DNA of 64,000 nt, from the NCBI GenBank assembly GCA_002633025.1, contig NMRB01001031.1:57195-121194 (forward strand), in the 5' to 3' direction. The DNA is from Notospermus geniculatus. Its lineage: Eukaryota > Nemertea > Pilidiophora > Heteronemertea > Lineidae. A program made the translations under genes and the position numbers. This document shows positions 22,857 to 33,300 of the stretch, in pieces. The notes under the pieces are model-generated. The model was not told the DNA's origin and did not search any database. It saw only the letters and a program-made list of their open reading frames with translations. The first letter of the stretch is position 1. The number at the start of each line of letters is the position of its first letter.

Positions 22857-23303
22857 CATCCTCCCACAGCAGGAGTTTTTACCTCGCTCCTCTTCATCCG
22901 CTCACACAAACCCCTGCTGAAATACAACGGCCAGTGAATCTGATGTGGCTGTTCCATACTCCAGTTGCACTCCCTGTATTTTAAGGATGACTGGAGAAGT
23001 ACAAATTTCGTGGTTTTACCCAGTTTGATTTTAAAGTTTTACCCTTTACAAATCACTTACACCTTTCCAAAATTGACTGAATTTTATCACAAAGGTTCTT
23101 CCTGTGTAAAGGAAAGATTCTAATTATTTTTGATTGTTATTATGAGTCATAATTATTTTAATATTGACACCCTGAAAATGCTGCATTCTGATTGGGCAAT
23201 GGTTTTCTGACTGCCTCTGCTTGCCTGGGAGGCCCAATTTCAGCAGGGCTTTGTGTGGAGTGTATGAAGAGGAACGAGACCAAAGCCCTGCTGTGGGAGG
23301 ATG
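22857..23303. mobile_element. TIR element with 9-bp target duplication, copy 1 only
   Basis: Termini CATCCTCCCACAGCAGG and CCTGCTGTGGGAGGATG, flanked by GGCCGAGCC on both sides (22848-22856 and 23304-23312). Copy 2 has the single site GGCCAAGCC. A 9-bp duplication is typical of Mutator-like elements. No transposase frame. Confidence 0.85.
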
Positions 23304-23346
23304 GGCCGAGCCAAGAACCGAATCGGACTGAAACTTGGTGTCATAG

Positions 23347-23560
23347 AGGTTTATCCCCATTTCGCCTACACCCATTTCGCCTATTCACCATTTCGCCTAC
23401 AAAATGTAACCATTTGGCCTATTCCCCATTTCGCCTACACCCATTTCGCCTACTTCCATTTCGCCTATTCTCCATTTCGCCTATTCCCAATATCGCCTAT
23501 TCCCCATTTCGCCTATTCCCCATTTTGCCTATTCCCCATTTTGCCTACAGCAAAATGGGT
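23347..23560 (+). repeat. CCATTTCGCCTA minisatellite, copy 1 only
   Basis: About 13 units, 13-17 bp, of CCCATTTCGCCTATTC. Copy 2 has ordinary sequence here. Confidence 0.85.
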
Positions 23561-23762
23561 ACATTTTGACAATGTACCAAGTTTCAGATCAATAGCCCCA
23601 GTGGTTACAAAACGTGACCTGCTAACGGTCTACAACAACGGACACCACATCACAACTTTTGCTCCCCTGGTGAGATAAAAAATCTCAAGTTCAGGAAGAA
23701 AGAGTTCCCCACTGCACCTTATTTACACAACAAATTCTACGACCATAAATAGTGATTCTAAC

Positions 23763-24078
23763 CTTCAGGAAATCGATGTCAATATCTGGCAGTCCACAGA
23801 TCCTGAGTTCTAAATCAGACGGTGTTGTAATCGACAACGTCTGCAGCGGGAGAATCGTGGCCAGACCAGCTCGAATGGCAACGCATCCTGTCCTCGCATT
23901 CCAACTCCTTCATGCGCAGCTGGCGAATGGCGTCCGTGTACTGCTGGAGATTGTCCCATCCGACGAATATGTTGCTACCATTTGGTAAGAGTTCCACTTC
24001 GTCTCCTGTCACACTAGTGTATGTGAAACGAGGGTAGGTCTCTTGGGCAAGAGCTTGAAGTTCAGATTCACTCTCCAC
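23763..24078 (-). pseudogene. HECTD4: HECTD4-like exon 27, copy 1 (frameshifted)
   Basis: This second copy of exon 27 is 316 nt instead of 315. One extra A near 23880-23881 follows the MRMKELECEDRMR-type helix and shifts the frame, ending soon in a stop. The splice sites are kept, and all other base differences from copy 2 that I checked are silent. That fits a base-level sequence error in an alternative haplotype better than an ageing pseudogene. Confidence 0.8.
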
Positions 24079-24240
24079 CTGTAAAAAGAAGTGAGAAGCA
24101 AATTTTTCGTGGTTCCTCTCTGAAACAACGAAGGCTGGCGGTCTCCTGCTATTGAGGTCATATTGAATTGAAATGGTTAGGCCTACTGGTAGTTTGGGAC
24201 TGAATTTCGAGGTGATGTCCAAGCACATGTTGTTAAGTGT

Positions 24241-25684
24241 CAATCCACGAGTGGACCAGGCAAAATCTGCAAAAAGTGATAAAGTCGGGGGTCGGCAGAT
24301 CTGGCTCAAATTCCTACCAGAAGATGGTCTTGGGGCACAATGAAGATATGCCAAATATTTCGGAGCTTGGTCACACTGTTAGGGAGTAAGGGGCAAAAAT
24401 ACCGCCAAAAACTAATTTTTTAATGACAACAGCGATTTTTCATCAAAATACTGTCCGTTTGAGTGAATTTTCACACCTTGGCAGGCAACAGCAGTAGATA
24501 TTCCTTANGATTCATCTCGCTAATTTTCACGCTTCGAGTGATCTGGGCGCAGCCATTATTCCTCCTGCAGCCTACGTCACCAACGTTTGAGATCCATGAT
24601 GCATTGGTAGTGACTAGCCAATCAGCGAAGCTCCCCTTATTTTGAATTTTCGGAATAAGAAAATTCAATGGAAATTGCGTCCCGTGCCAGACCCTCGGTC
24701 TGGCGACCTCGGAGTATGACCGAGGGGCTGGTTGCGCGAGACTACAATTTTGACCGATTTGTCGGCCGACTTGGCTTCCGACCGCCAAAGCGACAAGATT
24801 TGGCGCTTCTGATTGGCTGATGTCTAGTCGCGCCAACAGCCTCATAGGCGGTCGCCCAGATTTTGTCGCTCGTGTGCGGTGCCCTTTACCCGTGACAAAA
24901 GATGAGCTGTTCTCTCTTATTATACAGTAAACTAGGGCTTGCCACCTGTTTCAAGTTTAGGCCTACATGTATGTGAGGCTCTATGTTTTTGTAATTTACC
25001 CTTTGCTGGTAGAGCGACATGTAAGTGCCTAACTGCGTTAGGACAACAAACTTCATCTAATTTAACAGTCCATTGTTGGCGGATGACCCCCCAAAATCAA
25101 TAGGGTTCCGTGTAACATGGATATCTACAATTCCTGAAAATTTCGTGGCGATACGTGGCCGCGTATTTTTTTAGTTATCNTTCGTGGCGATACGTGGCCG
25201 CGTATTTTTTTAGTTATCCTGCCGAAACCACAGATTGGCGACAGAGAGAGAGAGAGAAATCCAGTGAAACCAATGAAGACCACCACCTTCTGAGGTGGTG
25301 GCGGTCTTAATTACTGTTCGTAAGCAGAGTAAGATGTAGGAGTGCATTTTAAAATGAATGCTGGGTCCATTTCATTGAGCTAACACCTTGGCAGAATAGT
25401 TAAATCGGCTATATTTTGAAACAATTTGTGTCGTCTTACAATGCGTACACTCGTTCAGACAGGCAGTCTTACAATGCGTACACCCAGTTTTGCAAATTCC
25501 CAATTTTTATAAGTGTTATCGCATATTACGGGTCAATTATTGGTCATATACCTGTATTATAATATCAGCTTCAACTATCTATGAGTGTAATTTGGGGTCG
25601 ATGCCTATTTAGTAAGCTAAAATGTGTCGTCTGCTAGACAGGAAGCTCTTACAATGCGTATCCTCAGATTTGAGTCGCCACACT
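24241..25684. other. Inter-copy segment, no gene seen
   Basis: Unique to the window. It holds the two single Ns, the 38-bp duplicate, a (GA)n run near 25240 and GC-rich sequence at 24660-24890. No exon of the HECTD4-like gene and no other convincing coding sequence was found. Confidence 0.6.
25142..25218 (+). repeat. 38-bp direct duplication around a single N
   Basis: Positions 25142-25179 and 25181-25218 are identical, with one N between them at 25180. This looks like an unmerged contig overlap rather than biology. Another single N is at 24508. Confidence 0.85.
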
Positions 25685-25831
25685 GGTTTCTACCCAGCAG
25701 AAAACTGTTTTTCCCAGCAGAAACGTGTTTCTTCCCAACAGAAATGTGTTTCTACCCAACAGGAATGTGGTCTACCCAACAGAAATATGTTTCTACCCAA
25801 CAGAAATGTGTTTCTTTCCAACAGAAATGTG
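25685..25831 (+). repeat. 21-bp minisatellite, copy 2, about 7 units
   Basis: Same unit as 12846-13925 but contracted. The right flank (AATGTGTCACAYCTCAAACA) aligns with copy 1. Confidence 0.9.
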
Positions 25832-26463
25832 TCACACCTCAAACAGATGTAGTTTTTGGGGAATGTGGCCATTGTACAAGTTCTGACACATGTGGTCTTC
25901 TTGATTCATGAATTTCGTCATTAGTGGGCGGTGGTACAGCACCTCCAAAATATCCTAAATGTCCTTTCCCTCCTTTACCAAGTTTCTTCAATTACCGCTT
26001 TAGCCAGTGAACACTGATATTGACCTTATGATTGGGAAAGCACTGGTGAGGGACGAAATACCCTCCCTCAGTCGTGGCTGTCTTCTGGATCTGACAAGGG
26101 GGAGGGGTGGACGGCATCCAGAGTCGGGGACATTGTGGTAGTTGTTGAATGGCCCAGGCCCCCTTGAGATCATTTTCCTCATCATGGTCTAAAATTGCAA
26201 CAGTTTTCAGTCATCATCAGGAAGAACCTTTCTGTTCCCATTTAATGGTAGTGTGGTTTATTTTATGACATTTACTTGTAATTACAATGACGCCTTGATA
26301 ATAACGAATATTTGTACAATGACAAAATAAGTTTACAACTACACCTACAGGTTGAAATATTAGCACACATAGCATATGTACACAGGTTGGCTCACGCATA
26401 CATTGAGAACTGCGGGGTACACCAAAAAAGAATGACCAGAAATGCTCTGATATTTTTCCACTT

Positions 26464-26762
26464 AAGGCCTGTCTACACCATCAACATTTCCAAAACATTT
26501 CTAAAAACACTGAGTTGCAAAATCTGCAACAACTTTGCACTGAGATTGCACAGCATGGACAGACTTGCAACATTCAAAACATGTTTTGAAAATGTTTTTC
26601 ATGTGAATTATTCTGCAACATTTGTAAGTCATTTTCAAAACATATTTTGAATTGTTGCAAGTCCACGCTGTGCAACAATCTCAAAACAAGGGTGTTGCAG
26701 ATTTGTTGCAAACTCAATGTTTTTAGACATGTTTGGAAATGTTGATGGTGTGGACAGGCCTT
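26464..26762. mobile_element. Palindromic MITE, copy 2
   Basis: AAGGCCTGTCTACACCATCA is mirrored by TGATGGTGTGGACAGGCCTT. Orthologous to 15693-15978. Confidence 0.8.
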
Positions 26763-26964
26763 TTTATGGATAAATCTGGCAATGCCCTTGTCTTCATGAA
26801 ACTGGATATTTTGACAACTTGATACACCCAGTCAGTCATTGGGTGGTACAATGTATATCTAAAGGCAAGTAAATACTTTCTCCCAGCTGTATGAAACCAT
26901 CAGAGGGCCCTAAACAAAACTGAAGCATTCACTAGACTTTATTCATACCACCCATTACCCTTAT

Positions 26965-27130
26965 TGGCTGGTATTCGTATTTCAGATTTACTTGTAATGT
27001 TGGGATCCAGCTCATTACACTTCTGGTAGCTCGACTTGAAAGTGCCAGCCTGAAGAAGACCCTGGTTGGGGTCGAAAATTTGCTAAGATTCTGGAAATTG
27101 ACTTCCTGTTTATCATCATAAAAGTTAGCA
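26965..27130 (+). repeat. Dispersed repeat insert, copy 2 only
   Basis: Contains GGGATCCAGCTCATTACACT and the GCCAGCCTGAAGAAGACCCT phrase shared with about 6040 and 49850. Copy 1 reads from GGTATTCATAAAATGC without it. Confidence 0.6.
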
Positions 27131-27180
27131 AATGCTTTTACTTGAGATTTGCACAGCAATGTCCAATGTAAATGTACTAC

Positions 27181-27268
27181 ACAATTTAGAGTAAAAGCAT
27201 TTGCTAGCTTGTATAAACATCAGCACAATTTAGAGTAAAAGCATTTGCTAGCTTGTATAAACATCAGC
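27181..27268 (+). repeat. 44-bp direct duplication
   Basis: ACAATTTAGAGTAAAAGCAT begins at 27181 and again at 27225. Copy 1 has one unit. Confidence 0.85.
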
Positions 27269-28074
27269 AAATCTTGACATTAACACTTTCATCTGCAGAC
27301 ACTTGGGCCCGTATTTTAGAATGCTCCTTTAACGTAAAGGAGTTTCTCAAGGCTATTGTTCTCCTGTTGAGAACAACAGCCTTGAGGAACTCAACCCCCT
27401 GGATCCACATCTGCCCTGCTTAAAAAAATCAAGTGAGTGAGTATAAATGCCAATTCAGCCTGTTCCAGGTTGCACTTGCCCAGGGTCAGCCAACCTGCTA
27501 TCCCTTATAATCACCCACCAATACCTTACTATGGTATTAACATGAATAAATTAATATTTGATTTATGCATGGTTATAATAATCACATGCAAAACATACAA
27601 CTTTTTCATACAAGCAGGATAGACAATTTGACCTGGGTCGAGATGTTTGAAATAGCACTAAAGCTATTTTAGCGTGAACTGGAGCGTGTCATCAAATAGG
27701 ATGGGCTCAACTGAGGAAGATCACGTCATCGCTGAGACAAGGGTTAATAATCTTGAACAATTGAGCCTTGCACATTCACCAAAGTATGCTTAAACACCAC
27801 AAGATATCCCCAATCCAGTGCCCATGCAACTAGTTCCACATTCAACCCTAAGTGAGCTGTATCTCCCCATATTGTTCATCCTCCTGATATCACCCTATAT
27901 TGTTCACCCTCCTAATATTGTTCATCCCACAATACTGTTGGCCACATACATTGTACTGTTCACCCGCCTAATATTGTTCACCCCCCAACATTGTTCACCC
28001 CAGATTGTTCATCTGGACCCCCTATATTGTTCACCATGTTGATGCATGTATACACGAGTAACTGACAATGACCT

Positions 28075-28199
28075 GGGCTCACCGCACATAAAGTCCGATA
28101 GTGCTACCGCCGCCCATCGGCAGTTAGTTACAATGCATTTTCCCATTAAACCGCTGATAGGCACCGAAAGCACTATCAGACTTTCTGTGCGGTCGGCCC
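28075..28199. mobile_element. Small MITE at the same site in copy 2
   Basis: GGGCTCACCGCACATAAAGT is mirrored by ACTTTCTGTGCGGTCGGCCC. 125 bp, unrelated to the 1.24-kb element at the matching place in copy 1. Confidence 0.8.
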
Positions 28200-28863
28200 T
28201 GGTGAATTCAGAAGAGTATAATAAAGTGCTGCTACAGTGAAATGAGCCTCAATAAATAGATACATGTATGTATTAACAGTCTACATGTAGTCATCACACC
28301 CATCCTTGCCAAGTCGGGACACGTTCAAGAAGGTACAGTCCTTTCTTCACATAGGCCTACCTAATTCCATTCAAATGCAACATTCCACTCAGTACAGCAA
28401 CATAACAAAACATGGAAGGCCCATTTACAGTCAGCGTACATTAACACGTACCGGTACATTGTAATACACACGAATATGAGCACATAATTTAGGCCTAAAG
28501 CAGATCTCAAACAGTGCAGTGGCAGGTAGCATCATCCTGAGGCGTGAGCACGAAGAACCCCCGATGTTCTCAGGATGGATAGCATGGTCACAGGATGACT
28601 CAAGCGAGGACTCCTAGAGGTTGCCTCCAAAGTCCACTCAAAGGGTCCACTTAGATTTTGCCCCTGCATTATGGAGGGAGAATGTATCCGAAGTTGCCAT
28701 GGTTACAAACAAGCACTGTTAATTTCCTCTCTCATTGTCAATACAGTTCTGCGCCAAACAGAAATTTTGTACCAGAACAGTACAGAAGACAGTTGAAAGA
28801 AACAGATAGAGAAAAAGATGCCAGAGCCTCCACAAAATAACCTTCAGGGGCGAAAGAAACAGT

Positions 28864-28960
28864 GGCCCATATTCTAGAAGCTTCCTTAACTCAAATTCTG
28901 CCCTGCAAACAATAGCTAAAGGTAAACCTTGCAGCTAAAGAAGTTTCTAGAATACGGCCC
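28864..28960. mobile_element. MITE with GGCC(G/C)TATTCTAGAAGC ends, copy 2
   Basis: Orthologous to 18999-19095. Confidence 0.75.
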
Positions 28961-30188
28961 AATATCTTTTTAATGAAAAGGAAAAATAAATTCAGATTTT
29001 CGTCTTGTTTTCAAAATTCGCTCAAACAACAAAACGGCATAAAATCAATGAAAAACAGTGTAGCGATTTCCTCCTTCAACAAATAAACAGCTAGAACCCA
29101 CTAAAACCCATATCTTTCATAACTAAAGAAAACTAAAATTCATATTACCTGGAATTCAAACATTTTTTGAACCTAAAGTTTCCTTTTCTATTCTTCCTAA
29201 TCTTTTACAGTTTTATTAAATCCAAGTTTTGAGAAAGCTTTACGTTAATCCAAATACTTGACCTCACTCGACCTGTAACACTGCTGTAATGGTTCCTACA
29301 TGTCCTGCAGCATATACCGGTACACCAAAATTGCAGTTGTATGGTCACAGAAACCTGGCTTTGGTACTCGGATGTAGCTCCTCCAACATTCATATCAAAA
29401 GCGTCAGTGTCCAGACTTCGATTCGATGATATCAACAGCCTGCTGTGTGGGCAGCAGTGTCGATAATCACCAACAGAAGCTCGGCCCCGGCATGTCAGAC
29501 CTCTGTGACATTACAACTGTGACCATGGTGTAATTCAAAATACCAGTACAAACAGACTATACTAAAATATCGTCTGCTTGCACTTGGTTTACCTTTCAAT
29601 GAAATTTTCAGCAACCAGCCCATGACAACTGATTACCGGCCCACTGTCCAATGGGACACATGTTATTAAAGCTTTCACAAGAGAAATGTGGCTTGAAGTA
29701 CAATGTAACATACATTGTCTCCAGCAAAGGCAGGGGGCTTGTTGCAAGTTATAACATATCATCCTTGGTTGTCAGGGCCTTTCCCTGTGCATCCAAAAGT
29801 GGAACCTACTTCCATGTACGGTCTTCAAGAGGAATGTTAAAATCCTCCTCTTTGGTCCTTCCAGCTAATCTAATACGTGACCCGTCACCACAAAATGAGT
29901 CGTAAGTTGCTCTGATTGAGGTTGGCAAGTTGAAACCAAATATTTGTCAATTTCAGGAGACCTTGGCCTGTTGTCTGACTTTTGTGAAACCTGAGTGATT
30001 CTGTTTCTTCCTTTTTATCCCGGTGATTATTTTGGTTCACTCTCTGGTTCATATTCTGAGCAACTTAAGACTCATTTTGTGGTGATGGGTCACATATGTG
30101 GTGTCACTGATTACATATTTGTGGAGTTTGGCACCTGAAATCTTTTACCTTGACTTCAATAAGCACGATACACTGAAGAATTATCACA

Positions 30189-30194
30189 TTTATT
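30189..30194 (-). promoter_or_regulatory. Poly(A) signal AATAAA, HECTD4-like copy 2
   Basis: AATAAA on the minus strand starts about 41 nt after the stop codon, predicting a very short 3' UTR. Confidence 0.6.
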
Positions 30195-30235
30195 ATGCAC
30201 AGAATCAGTTCCTAACAGCAGCTGTTGTTCGTGTT

Positions 30236-30372
30236 TTAACCACTGAGTGGGTCCTCGCGGCAGTGGATGGCATAAAGAAGGCGTTGCATCATTATCTCCT
30301 GACTTGAATACTGCGGCAGTTTGATCATGAACATGCACGTCTCGACTCGGATATAACGAGCATCGGGAGAGC
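30236..30372 (-). CDS. HECTD4: HECTD4-like exon 29 (last), copy 2, with catalytic Cys and stop
   Basis: It encodes SPDARYIRVETCMFMIKLPQ and YSSQEIMMQRLLYAIHCRED, ending PLSG and TAA. The Cys of ETCMFMIKLP aligns with the thioester-forming Cys of HECT ligases (TCxxxLxLPxY). The acceptor is cttcgcag. A poly(A) signal follows within 50 nt. Confidence 0.95.
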
Positions 30373-33300
30373 CTGCGAAGAAACATTGGTGATTGTCAAA
30401 AAGGTCTCTTCAGTCAGGGTTTTCGATAATCCTAGCTCCCGGGACAAATACGCATGAATCCATCATCTGACACGCGACCAAGAAGCCTCCTAAGTAAGAC
30501 TGACGCAGGTGAATTTTATTAGTTGACACCCCAATTACAATGTGGGCTGTCAGAGTGGCGCAATGGAAACATCGGCGCCTGTCACCTCTGAGGTCGCGGG
30601 TTCGATTCCCGGTCGGGTCCGTGTCTCATGTGATAGAGAGGGCGACTCTCTCTGACAGCACAGGTTTTCTCCGGGCACTCCGGTTTCCNNNNNNNNNNNN
30701 NNNNNNNNNNNNNNNNNNNNNNNNNNNNNNNNNNNNNNNNNNNNNNNNNNNNNNNNNNNNNNNNNNNNNNNNNNNNNNNNNNNNNNNNNNNNNNNNNNNN
30801 NNNNNNNNNNNNNNNNNNNNNNNNNNNNNNNNNNNNNNNNNNNNNNNNNNNNNNNNNNNNNNNNNNNNNNNNNNNNNNNNNNNNNNNNNNNNNNNNNNNN
30901 NNNNNNNNNNNNNNGACAAGTCGACAGGTCGACAAGTTGACAGGTTGACAGGTCGACTATGTCGACATGTGTGAAAAAGAGGTAGGCCAACACTATACAG
31001 GTAGACAGAAATATCTAACCGACAGATCTACTGACAGAGGGTAGGCCTATGTGGTTGTGAATGTGGTTTGCAACATAATCGGGGGAGACCCCCGAACCCC
31101 CTCGGCCCCAACTTCCTTTCTCGGGAGACGCAGAACACCGCATTCGCACCTAAACAGACAGTTTTGAATTATATAATGTTCATTGAAACAATCATATATT
31201 TTTGAAATTGTATAATACAATCGTATATTTTTTAAATTGTCAATGAATATAATGGGCACAAAAAGAGAAGGGATAAAATGTCATGACGAAATCCATGATG
31301 GGAAATTTACGAATGACGGAACGTAAGAACGTCAAACTTAAAAGCGCAAAACGTTCTTGTGTTGACGTCACGAGGCACGCACAAAACGTCTTGTCGACTT
31401 GTCGACCTGTCGACCCGTCACCTTACCGAATGTGACCGAATTACACCCTATAAATTTTACATACGCGGAACTATTTTTTCAATGTGGGGGATAGTCAAGT
31501 CAGGCCAAATCGCCAAATATTGTCTATAGAACCAATAATGCCGAATTTGGCGCTCGGTTCTCAACTCAATATTTTTATATTTTTACAACTCACTCCTTTA
31601 TAACTTGACCCGCTGACCCACGGTTTTATCGCAGATGCATCCATTCTTCACACTTAGAATTCTCCGCTGCGTGCCACAATCAAGTCACTCAGACCCACAC
31701 GTCATGTTAGCAGAGAGAGTGTGGTAATGAATATTAAATGAGCTCCATCACTGATTGGTTCAAACTGAGCGACTGAAATGCCATCTTCAGGAAAACATGT
31801 GTGTTTTCTTGAAGATCTGATTGCTGAAGATGGCGCTCACGTCTGATTGCTGAAGATGGCGCTGCGATCACCATAGACTGGTTCCTCTCTTTGACACCGT
31901 CACATTCATTGATCAGGCACAATAAACCTAATCTGAATTTGAAAATGTGATGACCCCTCAAAAGTCAGAATATGACAAAGTGACCCCCCAAATTGAAGTA
32001 TGACCCTTGGATCAAAAACACCCTGGGTCATTGATCCTTGACCAAAATTCTCTACCGAAAACCCTGTTGAAGTGTGCACCCAGACAGAGCTACTTGGAAG
32101 TGGCATTGTGCATGTAGTTGAGGTGTTGGACTCAAGGCCAAGAGGACCCGGGCTGAATTCCCAGCCGATAGGTTGACAGGTTAACAGAGGGAAGTATTAG
32201 TGCATGACTGTTCTACCCATGATGAAGAATGAATTAGTCTACTCACCCGGTCCATCAGGGGGAGCTATCTTCATGGGATACGGTGGCACATGAGCTGTAT
32301 CGATGCCTCCATCACGACACGGGCATGTCATTGGGATCCGATCCTGGTTACAAGCAAATTTGATGAATTTTCTCAGATCTTCTTGGGTGAAACCCTCCAG
32401 GGCGTTCCAGAAATGTTCAATGTGTGGGTCAGTCTCCATCAGACCAACTTGGTACATGGTGTGTGCCTGCAATTACGATGCAGTAATGAAAGTGGGAAAT
32501 GAGTTGAAATGAAAGGACTGGACATAAGTTGACTTAAAGCGAATGGCTCGTGGGGTTTGTTTACATTTTTGGTGGTACCTTCCATAGAGAGTGAATCTAG
32601 CCTCCAGGCAAAGCCGTGCTCCAGCCATATGCAACACCTGTGCAAATATGCGAATGTAAACACTGGGCACGAGGTTCCATTAAAAATTTGTTAAAATGGG
32701 TTAATGACGTTTTCAAATTCAGTAGGTCAAGATCTACATTTTGTACTATTCCCATTGATTTTGAAGCGGCAGATTTTGCAGAATACGCCCCCGAAGTTTG
32801 GTTGTCTAATGCATTTCCCATTAAAGCAGATGGAAGGGCAGGGGCCATCATATTGCAGAGCTATCATATGAGTAGGTATCAAGGGCGGACTGTGCTAGAA
32901 ACATTGAAATCTGCAGTGAATTCCATGATTTGCTCCAAATTTCAGAATTTCATGGTCAATTTTACTTTTTTGGGGCCGAAAGGGGCGTGCGCTTGGTGCG
33001 CCCCCCTTGGATCCACGCCTGGGTATTGCCAACACTTTCAGGTGCTTGAACCGGGTACATGTACGGGCTGTCAAAGCGGCACAGACTGGAAACATCAGCG
33101 CCAGTCAGCACTAAGGTCCTGACTCGAGATGATCCAGTCATTAGTTCAGGAGTTATTGCACTTTTTGCGTTTTTGGTTTTGGCCACTTTTGGCCAAGCCA
33201 AGAACCGAATCGGACCGAAACTTGGTGTCATAGATCATCTGACCTAGGGGTGTATACGTACCAAGTTTCAGATCAATAACCCCAGCGGTTACGAAACGTG

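Larger units (their letters stand above)
12846..24240. repeat. Tandem large duplication, copy 1
   Basis: This segment corresponds in order to 25685-34773: minisatellite, low-copy flank, palindromic MITE, ATTGTTCA-rich stretch, last three HECTD4-like exons. Homology stops at the TTAA following the exon-27 intron sequence. Copy-1-only pieces are 14567-15657, 17092-18335, 19451-20032, 22857-23303 and the 23347-23560 array. Confidence 0.85.

Noticed and set aside
30540-30993. ORFs of 97-147 codons on both strands
   Set aside because: They span the N gap; the residues are unknown.
32439-32663. Minus-strand ORFs beside exon 28
   Set aside because: They read through the exon-28 acceptor into a copy-2-only insert and do not match the family.
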